Below the pieces are notes generated by a model. The model was not told the DNA's origin. It made no database searches and saw only the letters and a program-made list of their open reading frames with translations. The position numbers and the translations under genes were made by a program. Shown here piece by piece: positions 17,842-25,724 of a stretch of 25,724 nt of DNA (the first letter of the stretch is position 1; every line of letters begins with the position of its first letter). Origin of the DNA: Gracilaria caudata (Eukaryota; Rhodophyta; Florideophyceae; Gracilariales; Gracilariaceae); the NCBI GenBank assembly GCA_030374735.1, contig JASCIV010000299.1, positions 1 to 25,724 on the forward strand, given 5' to 3'.

Positions 17842-18430
17842 GACTTGTCAGCCCTATCGTGACGCATAGATTCTCGGCTTCATAGGATCAGTGAAGGGCT
17901 ACTGCGTGAAAATACCTTAGTGTGTGGACAAGCAACAGTCCAGGATACTCGGGCTTTGAAATGAGAACTCGCTGTCGGGCAACTCTGAGCCCTGTGACAA
18001 GCCTTTTATTCAACATTTACTTACAACAGACGCTGTGGCTTTGTTCCAAGGCCTTTGAGTTGTACTCTCCATCCAAAACCACCTAAGCATGTGAAACAAC
18101 ACTATGGCCCCATCCAAGTGTTCCGACAGGCGTTCTGACTTGGCGTGTTATGATGGCCCCATCAAACCACCTCAGGCATTCATCATGAGGAGGTAGTTGT
18201 TCATTACGTAACGTTAGGGACGGAGGTGATGTGATGATTCCAGTTTTTATGCATTAGGAGCAAGTACATTCAAAGGATCGGTGCTTGAGGCGAGTGCAAT
18301 CCAGTAGTCAACAGTTCTCCATGTCTTGCGATGCGACCTGTACGGCTTCAAATGAGGTTTAGGGTGAAATTCACCCAGGTTCAGCCGTCCAGAGCATTCT
18401 CTGCATCCTCACGGGACAAGGCCGAGCAAA
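17842..18430. other. Divergent spacer, unknown gene / alpha-kinase
   Basis: About 590 bases containing the promoters of two divergently transcribed genes. Short imperfect direct repeats occur at 18068-18190: GGCCCCATC and CCACCT appear twice each in similar order. No TATA box is obvious. Confidence 0.45.
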
Positions 18431-19756
18431 ATGGACTCATCTGGTACGGTACGAAGGATGTCATCCTCCGATATTATCCCAGCTTTTGAAGATCCTCCTT
18501 CTGCTCACACGCAGAAGGACATTATCAGCGATGGGTACCGCTTGATAACGCGAACGTTACGCGAGCCACTCTTCGAACTGTATTGCGAAGCGGAGGTGGA
18601 GTCAACCCAACTTTTTGTTCAGTTCGATGTGTTTCCTTTCTCAGCTGGAGGGCAACGGTTGGCGTTTCAAGGCCAAATGTTCGAGCGCCTGGATAATGGG
18701 CGTTCGAAACGAATCATGCCAGTGGTGGTTAAGGTTCAAATGGCCACTGGAGACTACCTGTCACGTTCTCTCAGCGAAAGAACGCGTGTATGCGAACTTG
18801 AAGCTGATAATACAGTTCGGAAACACGAGATGACGTCCAGTCTGCTTGACAAATGGTGCACGCTGGGAACTAATAAACAGGTAGAGATCTTACCAGCTGC
18901 AAAAGTGATGGTGAATCGGGGATGTTCTGTGGACCAGATTCCACCGGAAAGATACCCGGTGCTGCAGCATTTGTTCAAGAAGCTTTCGTTGGACGCTGTG
19001 TTGTACGACGGTGCGATTGGCACTGTTGAGGAATACTTGGAAGGACGGTTTACAAAGTTTCTCAATAACGACGGTGACCATAACTCTCGGGTGCGAGCGA
19101 ACTTTCCAGCAGCGTTTGCACACTGGTCATGGGTTGACTCGGGCGGATCCATTATGGTAAGTGATATTCAGGGAGTGCGTAGCGGGAACGGATACGTACT
19201 TACGGACCCGTGCGTGCATTCGGTGGGTGGAGTAGCATTTGGAGCAACAGACCTAGGTCTCATGGGGGTAGAGGAATTCTTCGTGAAGCACAGATGCAAC
19301 GGGTTGTGCCATGACTTGAAACTGGCAAAGGACGGTAGCGATTTGGACGCGGGAAACGTGATGCGAACGCGGATACTCAAGGTGGCCAGCCCGAAGGACG
19401 AGAGCGAAGACCCATCAGTCAAGACGCGAATTACGCACGAGAACGAAGACGCGACGACGAAACCGGACCGGGTGAAGGAAAAAGGTGGTTCGAAGGATGC
19501 GAAAGGGGCCAGATTGCGCGCGCGGACGGGCTCCAGCCGAGTGCGACGGTCGTCGGCACCGTGTGACGACAGGCGAAGAACAAAAAGGTTCGCGCGACCA
19601 ACGAGCTTCAAAGATCTGCGAGTGGACCAGCTGCCAAGCGCCACGGCGGAGGACACGCAGAAGACGAGCAGATCGCACCGATTCGGAGGGCTGCTCGCGC
19701 TGGTGATGAACAGACCTCGGCGCCACGGCGCCACAACACGCAGGAATAGGAGGTGA
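18431..19756 (+). CDS. Alpha-kinase (MHCK/EEF2K-type atypical protein kinase)
   Basis: Protein of 441 residues, ATG to TGA. It should be an atypical Ser/Thr kinase of the family containing eEF2 kinase, myosin heavy-chain kinase and the TRPM6/7 kinases. The domain covers residues 63-300: FPFSAGGQRLAFQ (glycine-containing N-lobe loop), VVVKVQ with ATP-binding Lys101, VEEYLEG at the hinge (199-205), AFAHWSW (His231), SDIQGV (Asp245, Gln247), LTDPCVHS (Asp259, His263), the glycine-rich FGATDLGLMG (270-279) and CNGLCHDLKL with Cys289 and Cys293. His231, His263 and the two Cys fit the zinc site that stabilises this fold, so an active kinase is expected. Residues 320-441 form a Lys/Arg/Ser-rich disordered tail in GC-rich DNA. 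No WD40, Sel1-like or VWA domain is attached and no calmodulin-binding N-terminal segment is obvious, so the substrate cannot be assigned. Confidence 0.95.
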   Translation: MDSSGTVRRMSSSDIIPAFEDPPSAHTQKDIISDGYRLITRTLREPLFELYCEAEVESTQLFVQFDVFPFSAGGQRLAFQGQMFERLDNGRSKRIMPVVVKVQMATGDYLSRSLSERTRVCELEADNTVRKHEMTSSLLDKWCTLGTNKQVEILPAAKVMVNRGCSVDQIPPERYPVLQHLFKKLSLDAVLYDGAIGTVEEYLEGRFTKFLNNDGDHNSRVRANFPAAFAHWSWVDSGGSIMVSDIQGVRSGNGYVLTDPCVHSVGGVAFGATDLGLMGVEEFFVKHRCNGLCHDLKLAKDGSDLDAGNVMRTRILKVASPKDESEDPSVKTRITHENEDATTKPDRVKEKGGSKDAKGARLRARTGSSRVRRSSAPCDDRRRTKRFARPTSFKDLRVDQLPSATAEDTQKTSRSHRFGGLLALVMNRPRRHGATTRRNRR

Positions 19757-20232
19757 GGTCGAACAGCACGGCGCGCCGACTTGGCGCACTGCCAATCGCG
19801 GTTGGTAGGCGGCGCGCACGTTGTGCATGAGAAAGTATGCAAAACCCTGCGGTGCGCGGCAACGCCATTGGCTATGAGCGCGTGCTTACGTGACGTGGAT
19901 CTGTCGATAGCTGTCAATCAACGAAGCGCCGCGCCACGCGTGTGCCGGCAGCTACGCGACTGGATCCGCCGTGCTTGTCTGAACTATAAAGCTGCACTTG
20001 TACATGGTAGAGCTGTCCACTTCCAACGTTCCCATCTCTATAAACGTTCTCTACTTTCTAAGTTGTGTGCACGACCTCGTTCACCTCACCTTGTGCGTGC
20101 GCTTCCATCTGCTTCAGGGCCTTACACGTCCCCTCTCACCGCTAGCATCCCCCAACAGTCGCGGATCAAAATCACTTCATTAGCACCCCTAACTCTCTCT
20201 TTCTTTGAGTCCGTGCTTCACAGTCTGCAACC
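19757..20232 (+). promoter_or_regulatory. Upstream region of the Tudor-SN gene
   Basis: These 476 bases include two TATA-like elements, TATAAAG at 19985-19991 and TATAAAC at 20039-20045. A CT-rich leader (about 20185-20215) follows, then the strong start context ACCATGG. The TATA-like elements are candidates only. Confidence 0.4.
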
Positions 20233-23007
20233 ATGGTCGCCATTCCGTCTGCTACCCCTCTCTCCGGACTGGTCAAGGCCGTCCCATCTGGAGACACTCT
20301 TCTCCTCATGAAGCAGCAGGCCCCTGTGCACGGCCCGCCCCCCGAGATGCGTCTCACGCTCTCCAGTCTCAAGGCGCCTCTTCTTTCCCGCGACGGCGTT
20401 TCCGATGAACCCTACGCCTGGATCAGTCGTGAGTACCTGCGCGAGAAACTCATTGGCAAGGTGGTCACGTTCCGCATTGACTATCGTGTCCAGGCGCTCA
20501 GTCGCGTGTTTGCTACTGTCTTTCTCGGCGAGGGTGGTTCCATTAATCTTGATGTCGTTTCCGCCGGCATGGCCCGTGTGAGACGTCCGCTCAACGAGAG
20601 CGAAGACTGTTCTCCGGAATTCGAAGCTCTCTTAGCTGCAGAGGACAAAGCTGCTGCCAATTCCGTCGGATTGCACTCGGTTACATCAGCCCCGATCTCA
20701 CGTCGCGTACCTCGTCCTGATGCTAGGGTCGTCGACGGTGCACAGTTTGTGGATTGGTGTCACGGTCGCCAACTCCATGGCGTTGTGGAGTACGTTGCCA
20801 ACGGCTCTGCAATCAAGGTATTCCTGAAAGATGTCCCATGTACTTCCGAATCGGACTTGGGAGATCGTCTGCTGACGCTTTGTTTTTCTGGGGTGCAATG
20901 CCCAGGCTTCAGAAGACCGGATCCTGAAAATCCTTCTTCCCCGCCGGCCCCCATGCCGTACGCTGTCAATGCTCGATTCCTAACAGAACTTCGGCTGCTC
21001 AATCGGGATGTAGTTGTCTCTGTTGAAGGTCAGGATCGGAACGGACTCCTCTTTGCGACGATTGAAGACCCTAACGCAAAGATGTATATTGGAGAAGAAC
21101 TTCTTCGGGCAGGCTTTGCCAGAACTGTCAGTTGGAGCATTGACCTGTCCTCCAAAGCCCCTGCTCTCAGAGCAGCCGAGCGTTCTGCAATGGATCGTCA
21201 AGTGGGTGTCTGGAAGGGCTTCAAGCGTCCTGCGGTTAACGAAGAACTGTTTGCAGGCAAATGTGTCGAAGTAGTCAGTGGTGACATGATTGTCGTTCGG
21301 GACGACAATACCCAGAAGCTTCGTCGGATTTCCCTTGCTTCTGTTCGAGCTAACCGTCTAGAACGCGGGGCCAGAGATAAGTCCACGATAACAGTTGGTC
21401 CCGCCACTGAAGCGCGTGAAGCTTTACGAAAAAAGCTAATCGGTAGAAGAGTTTCGGTGAAAATTGAGTACACTCGTGCTCCATCCGAAGAGTCCCTAAG
21501 AAAGGAAACCATGTACTTCGCCACAGTTGGTCGTGAAGGTGACCAAAAGAACCAAGACGTCGCTCTTCCTCTCATATCCGCTGGACTGGTGACGGTAGTC
21601 AGACACCGCGCTGAAGAGGATCGCGCTGCTAACTACGAAGAATACCTAGAACGTCAAAAGGCTGCCATGGAAGCGAAGAAAGGAATTCATGGCGATAACC
21701 AGAATGCAACTAGAAGAATTAACAATCTAACTGGCCAGGATGCCAAGCGAAGGTCTCGGGATGTGTTGTCCGGCTTGCAGCGAAATGGTCCATATCGAGG
21801 AATGGTAGAATATGTGTCTACAGCGTCTCGGTTCCGCATTTTCTTGCCTACGGAGTCCATGCTTATCACTTTAGCATTAAGGGCTGTACGATGCCCGCAG
21901 CCGACAAGAAGATCATTCGCTCCTGACGGTTCGGTCACAGACGAAGTTGCAGGAGAACCTCATGGAGATGAAGCTATTGATTTCGCACGTGACTACATTA
22001 TGCAACGAGAGGTCGAGGTCGAAATCAGCAACGTAGATAGAGTAGGCGCTTTCATTGGCAACATGCATGTCATAAGCCCTTCTGGGGAGAAAACTGATGT
22101 CTCGGCTTTGCTTCTCGAGCACGGACACGGATACGTTCACGAATCTTTCGATCCATCAAGAGATCCATCTGGGAGACTGTACAACGGTATCGAGAAACGT
22201 GCCAAGGATGGTAAGAAAGGTTTGTGGAAGGATTATGTGGAACAAAGTGCTTCCGATGCTGCTCAGCAACGGAATCAATCTGATTTCAAGAGCTTTGTAG
22301 GTGTCGTTTGCGAGATTGGGTTTGGCGGGCGGGTTTTTGTACAGAATCGAGATACTTGCAAGTCCGCATTGGCATCGGTCGAATCTGGTTTGCGTTCTAT
22401 GTCGCTTGATAGTCAGGCCGCCACACCAATCGCAGGGCTGCGACCTGGATTAGTAGTGGCAGCTAAGTTCAGCGCCGACAATGAATGGTACAGGGCTCGA
22501 ATTAGCTACGTACATAAATCTGGGGAGATTGATGTACGTTTCATAGACTACGGAAACGAGGATCGCGTATCGATCAAGGACATTCGGCGATTTAATTCTG
22601 TTGGTGGCGTCTCAACTGCGGCTCCGATTGCGATTGAAGTGGCCCTTGCCCATGTGGTTATCCCTGCTGAGGACGACCCCTGCGGCGTGCCTGCCGGCGA
22701 ATTTCTGCGGGAAACGATATACGGAAAGGAGGTGAACGTGTCGGTTTCATCAACGGAAGGACCGTCAAAGGTTGTTGGTGACATCTCAGTGCCTACTGCC
22801 GGTGGTTCTGAGGCACGTGTCGGTTCTTTGAGTGTGAGAGAGGAGATGTTGAAGGCCGGACTAGCCCGGATCATTAGAAAGAAGGATCGAGCCTCGAGAG
22901 CGGCTTTCAAAGAGCTTCGCCAGTTTGAAGAAGAGGGTATAGCATCTCGTGCGTATCTGTGGAACTATGGAGAAGCTTTCGAATCGGATTTTGATGAAGA
23001 AAGTTGA
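20233..23007 (+). CDS. SND1: Tudor staphylococcal-nuclease protein (Tudor-SN/SND1)
   Basis: Protein of 924 residues, ATG to TGA, single exon. Tudor-SN is a conserved cytoplasmic RNA-binding protein linked to stress granules, RNA stability and transcript processing. The architecture is complete: four SNase-like repeats at about 8-155, 180-330, 342-485 and 518-668, each with the OB-fold pattern of GxVxxVxSGDxxxV-like first strands and ending in a leave-and-fuse segment such as VGVWKGFKRPA (325-334) or KKGLWKDYVE (661-670). These are followed by a Tudor domain at about 736-788 (LRPGLVVAAKFSADNEWYRA, then VRFIDYGNEDRV) with cage aromatics Trp752, Tyr753, Phe770 and Tyr773. A partial fifth SN fold runs from about 800 to 912 (FLRETIYGKEVNV, then EEMLKAGLARI). 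Length and order match animal and plant SND1. The first ATG precedes the typical LSGLVKAVPSGDTLLL start. The gene ends 112 bases from the convergent NAA30 stop. Confidence 0.97.
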   Translation: MVAIPSATPLSGLVKAVPSGDTLLLMKQQAPVHGPPPEMRLTLSSLKAPLLSRDGVSDEPYAWISREYLREKLIGKVVTFRIDYRVQALSRVFATVFLGEGGSINLDVVSAGMARVRRPLNESEDCSPEFEALLAAEDKAAANSVGLHSVTSAPISRRVPRPDARVVDGAQFVDWCHGRQLHGVVEYVANGSAIKVFLKDVPCTSESDLGDRLLTLCFSGVQCPGFRRPDPENPSSPPAPMPYAVNARFLTELRLLNRDVVVSVEGQDRNGLLFATIEDPNAKMYIGEELLRAGFARTVSWSIDLSSKAPALRAAERSAMDRQVGVWKGFKRPAVNEELFAGKCVEVVSGDMIVVRDDNTQKLRRISLASVRANRLERGARDKSTITVGPATEAREALRKKLIGRRVSVKIEYTRAPSEESLRKETMYFATVGREGDQKNQDVALPLISAGLVTVVRHRAEEDRAANYEEYLERQKAAMEAKKGIHGDNQNATRRINNLTGQDAKRRSRDVLSGLQRNGPYRGMVEYVSTASRFRIFLPTESMLITLALRAVRCPQPTRRSFAPDGSVTDEVAGEPHGDEAIDFARDYIMQREVEVEISNVDRVGAFIGNMHVISPSGEKTDVSALLLEHGHGYVHESFDPSRDPSGRLYNGIEKRAKDGKKGLWKDYVEQSASDAAQQRNQSDFKSFVGVVCEIGFGGRVFVQNRDTCKSALASVESGLRSMSLDSQAATPIAGLRPGLVVAAKFSADNEWYRARISYVHKSGEIDVRFIDYGNEDRVSIKDIRRFNSVGGVSTAAPIAIEVALAHVVIPAEDDPCGVPAGEFLRETIYGKEVNVSVSSTEGPSKVVGDISVPTAGGSEARVGSLSVREEMLKAGLARIIRKKDRASRAAFKELRQFEEEGIASRAYLWNYGEAFESDFDEES

Positions 23008-23119
23008 GTAACCCTACTAGTGGTAGAGTTAACTGGTGGCTAGGTGAGAAAAGGCCTTTGTGATTAAACCGCAGCAGTGGGTATTCATTGTGTAAAATGG
23101 GCTCATGAGATTGCGCGGT

Positions 23120-23786
23120 CTACAAGTATTTTTGCATAGCTGCGGGAGGTGTGGCCCTCAGTTTCAGTCTTAGACGAAAAGCATCGTTGCCGTTGAGATA
23201 GTACTTTTCGAGGCGCTTGTCTCTGATGAATCCTAGGTTCTCGTAGAGTCGTAACGCGGCTTTGTTGGTCACTTCAGCTTCAAGCGTCACTTCATGACAG
23301 CTGCGCGTAACCATAGCGTCGATTGCCGTCGAGACTAACTTGGAGCCCAGCCCAAGCTTACGACAGTCGTGGCGTACGACAAGCATTGCTATGTAGCCAC
23401 GCAGTAAAGTGTTCTTGTGAGATTCCTTTGAAATGCTCAGCATGTCAGTCGCTACACGGTCCTGCTGAGACGCGAAGAATGAACGTGAGTGTTATGGAGG
23501 TTGGTTGTGCTTACCAATTTGCAGACTATTGCACCGACACATTCCTGCTTGTGCATGGCAAGAAAGCATAGATGTGGCCATTGAGATATGAAATAACGAT
23601 AGGTGAAGATTGAATATGGTTCCGACAGGTCTTTGTCGATGAGCGGTTGAATGAGCGCTAGATGATTCTCATCGCGATACCTTCGATGTAGGGGTTAGGT
23701 TTCTGTGGGACGAAACTTGGTTTCCTCGAAAAATGATGGAAGGAGAATACATACGGGATGATCTGCACATCGCGGAAAAGTTCCAT
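23120..23786 (-). CDS. NAA30: N-alpha-acetyltransferase 30, NatC catalytic subunit
   Basis: My model joins exons 23786-23755, 23680-23515 and 23461-23120, giving 179 residues. NAA30 (Mak3) acetylates the N-terminal Met of proteins starting Met-Leu/Ile/Phe/Trp, on ribosomes, with NAA35 and NAA38. The spliced product starts MELFRDVQII and continues with the family signature DLSEPYSIFTYRYFISQWP, LCFLA, then ECVGAIVCKLD across the second junction, RGYIAMLVV, the acetyl-CoA loop RKLGLG, EVTNKAALRLYENLGF and KYYLNGNDAFRLRL. Each matches yeast and human NAA30 in order, which validates both junctions. The protein is close to the minimal catalytic domain and lacks the long disordered N-terminal extension of human NAA30. 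Only the last exon carries a substantial ATG-initiated frame, so a simple ORF search would truncate it. The gene is convergent with Tudor-SN. Confidence 0.95.
23462..23514 (-). other. NAA30 intron 2
   Basis: 53 bases, phase 0: TTG|GTAAGC to CTCAGCAG|GAC. The acceptor is a tandem NAGNAG (CAGCAG), so use of the first AG would insert one Gln between Leu and Asp. Confidence 0.85.
23681..23754 (-). other. NAA30 intron 1
   Basis: 74 bases, phase 2: CATCCC|GTATGT to ATCGAAG|GTA, with a CTAAC branch-like element about 15 bases before the acceptor. It joins the 32-base first exon to the second and restores CCG-TAT-CGC. Confidence 0.8.
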
Positions 23787-23890
23787 AACGTCAACGAGAG
23801 GAAAACAGAGTATAACCGCGAGAAGTGAGGTGTGTGAAAAAGCGACCAGGGAACGCTAAACCTCATCATACGCGCTGTTCGAATTTTTTG

Positions 23891-23935
23891 GTCCGTGATG
23901 GATTTTGGAAGGCGCCATCACAACACGGTGCGGAC
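23891..23935. repeat. Interrupted inverted repeat upstream of NAA30
   Basis: TGATGG (23896-23901) pairs with CCATCA (23915-23920), and an outer GTCCG (23891-23895) pairs with CGGAC (23931-23935), leaving a ten-base bulge. It lies 105-150 bases upstream of the NAA30 ATG. Confidence 0.35.
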
Positions 23936-23984
23936 TAGCGACTTTCGTTCACCCACCTTGCGAATTGTGGCCTACATGTCTATT

Positions 23985-24160
23985 TGATGTAGTACACATT
24001 ATGTGCTACACACGAGGCAAGAGGGAAGAGGGTTAAGATGGCTAAACTGGGAATCTTATGATCCTCACAGTGTGTACACGTCTTCACTATGAGACAGGTT
24101 GGTGTACTACACATTTAATGAGCAGTCCTTATTTGTAGTATACATTGTGTACTGCAAATT
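23985..24160. repeat. Cluster of TGTAGTACAC-type direct and inverted repeats
   Basis: TGTAGTACAC at 23988-23997 and its exact reverse complement at 24102-24111 face each other. TACACATT recurs three times in the interval, GTGTACAC (24072-24079) is palindromic, and 24131-24159 is a 29-base imperfect palindrome: 14-base arms around a single T, with two mismatches that would be G-T wobbles in a hairpin. The layout resembles terminal inverted repeats of a very small element. Confidence 0.5.
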
Positions 24161-24630
24161 TGATCACTACACATTCGCGACGGTCTCATATCGAAGAACG
24201 GCACCTGGGCCTCTGTGGGTTAGATTTATACTGCTCGGCTTCTTCATGTTACGAAAGTGCCCTACAACCAAACAATTGCAGATCTACCCCGAGACTTTCT
24301 CCTTCACGGTCTTCACGGTGCGGTTCGCGATACAGTCGTGAGCGGACTTCTTCCTTTCTCGGGTTGCTTGTTCATTCACAGTGTTTTACCCTTCTTCTGT
24401 AATCCGTACTCATCATCTCTTAGGTGCCTCCATGCACAGCTCGGGTCTAAGCTAACAGTCCTTTTCCCTTATGAGCAACCGCGGCAGCAGTTAGCGGATA
24501 CGTCGCTGCCATGCTCGAACGGGATCCCACACCAAGAGTCGCACCCATCTTCAGTACATGTACAAAGGTATTAGCGCGATTCATCGCACTCCCGATATGA
24601 CGTCGAGTTCTCATTGCAAGCAAGCGCAAA

Positions 24631-24687
24631 GTATGAAATCGCAAATTTCGTACGTCATCATGACGTACGAAATTTGCGATTTGATAC
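24631..24687. repeat. 57-base near-perfect palindrome
   Basis: Arms of 28 bases flank one central C at 24659. The only internal mismatch pairs G24635 with G24683; the inner 23 bases of each arm, beginning AAATCGCAAATTTCGTACG, are exactly complementary. No flanking target-site duplication is obvious. Confidence 0.9.
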
Positions 24688-25724
24688 CATCATGGAAACG
24701 TTCCCCTTTGATAGCCTCTCTGTACATTTCCATTGTCGTGAAGGAAATATTTCGAATCAGGCGATGGTGTTGAGCATCTGCACTACTTTGATGGGCCAGT
24801 TCGAAAAGAACAGGCTCTCATTATGCAGAGATTGCGGGTTAATCGTGTAGGTGATGAAGATCGTTTCCAGCTGAAATAGATATGACGCTCTTAGTTTCGA
24901 GACGTGCATCTATTCGAACCCGAGATCGAAAATTAAAGCAACATCTCGTCTTGCCTTTAAGACGGTCAAAACCAATACGGTCCCGTGTTCTTCGTAACGA
25001 AGGTAGTGTACAGAAAAGGTCTAATTTTAGAACCACCGTTTGGTTTCTCTTGTTTCGCCGGTATCAACTCTTTGGGAATCTAAAGATTCTTCTTCTGGCT
25101 ACGTTCTGTACGAGGCGTTCCGCCAGGCACTTCAGGTGAACAACCCATAATCTGGTTTTCGGAGAAAGCTTATTGAAAGTATCAACATTATTAGAAGTAT
25201 GCACCATCCCATCCGGCGATATTCTATCTACTGTGTAGAAAGCCCAATCATACCCGAAAGTATCTTATGAACCCACTTGAATTGGTTCGTACCACAAATG
25301 TTTTCTGTTGCTCCGCAATAGACCCATTGAGAAACCAACTTATATCAACTTTTCTCCTTGGGGTGCCATGCAGAACCGCCCAAAATCCTCCAATGCTTTG
25401 TTTAGAAGCTCCCAACGCGCAACACCTTATCAAATTATAGGCGAACTCTTGCCGTCGATCACTGCGATATTCATTCACGGACAAGCTGCTCAAGAAGCAG
25501 TACTCTGCAGAAGCGGGCTTAGAAGCGAGACACTGATTCGTGTTTACGGGTGTACAACGGGCAAACGACGTCAACGTGGCAAATGGTGCGCCTACACGAG
25601 CAGTCAGGCGGTGTCTAAACACCCGTGAACGACAGCGTGATCGCTGTTTGATTGGTCAAATGCATCCTTAGCCGTGAGCGTGCATGCACGCCCCGTTGCT
25701 TTTCTTAAATGGTCCTCAGCTGTA

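Larger units (their letters stand above)
23787..25724. other. Gene-free 1.9-kb terminal region with palindromes
   Basis: This contains the NAA30 promoter and then no recognisable gene. Opposed open frames at about 25248-25628 lack convincing start codons and domains. Hairpin-prone sequence is concentrated at 23891-23935, 23985-24160 and 24631-24687. Degraded non-autonomous mobile-element DNA is possible but not shown. Confidence 0.5.

Noticed and set aside
19168..19917. 249-codon minus-strand frame over the alpha-kinase tail
   Set aside because: Antisense of the Arg/Ser-rich tail in GC-rich DNA; no domain, so judged a shadow.
24905..24960. TTCGAACC suggestive of a tRNA T-loop on the minus strand
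   Set aside because: No acceptor stem, anticodon arm or A-box could be matched around it.
25248..25628. Opposed open frames on both strands near the window end
   Set aside because: The minus frame has no ATG at all, the plus frame has its first ATG only at 25368, and neither resembles a known protein or transposon product.

Overview
The window is nuclear DNA of a eukaryote with compact, intron-poor genes. Eight of the ten recognisable genes read as single uninterrupted ORFs. The other two (16249-17841 and 23120-23786, both minus strand) carry short GT-AG introns of 53-111 bases, which I place by hand below. Gene content is a mitotic B-type cyclin, Tudor-SN, the NatC catalytic subunit NAA30, an alpha-kinase, an inositol-polyphosphate 5-phosphatase, a Hedgehog-type Hint (Hog) protein with no Hedge domain, and two proteins of photosynthetic-lineage families (DUF1995; DUF2358+SOUL) with plastid-transit-like N-termini. 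I infer a photosynthetic protist, most likely a red alga or an alga with a red-type plastid. Species cannot be decided from the sequence. No CRISPR array, prokaryotic operon, rRNA or tRNA gene was seen.

Layout: cyclin B (+, 41-1312); GC-rich spacer with a near-perfect 22-base palindrome; secreted Hog/Hint protein (+, 2516-3541); DUF1995 plastid protein (-, 3940-4785) divergent from a DUF2358-SOUL plastid protein (+, 5411-6382) across a 625-base shared upstream region; a 1640-residue single-pass surface protein with IPT/TIG-like and REJ/PKD-like regions (-, 6650-11572); a 2-kb gene-free AT-richer stretch with short palindromes and simple repeats; 5-phosphatase (-, 13604-15772); a three-exon gene of unknown function, very tentatively OTU-like (-, 16249-17841); alpha-kinase (+, 18431-19756); Tudor-SN (+, 20233-23007); NAA30 in three exons (-, 23120-23786); and a terminal 1.9-kb gene-free stretch with several hairpin-forming palindromes, one of 57 bases.

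The genes do not form one pathway. The only pair with a suggestive shared logic is the divergent DUF1995 / DUF2358-SOUL pair, both probably imported into the plastid. The most unusual items are the Hog protein, in which a His sits where animal Hedgehogs have the sterol-activating Asp; the reconstructed three-exon gene with a possible inactive OTU-like core; the very large REJ-like ectodomain protein; and the 57-base palindrome at 24631-24687. Some reading frames can be extended upstream only through TTG or GTG codons, so I start all genes at ATG. Domain calls rest on recognised motifs, not on database searches.
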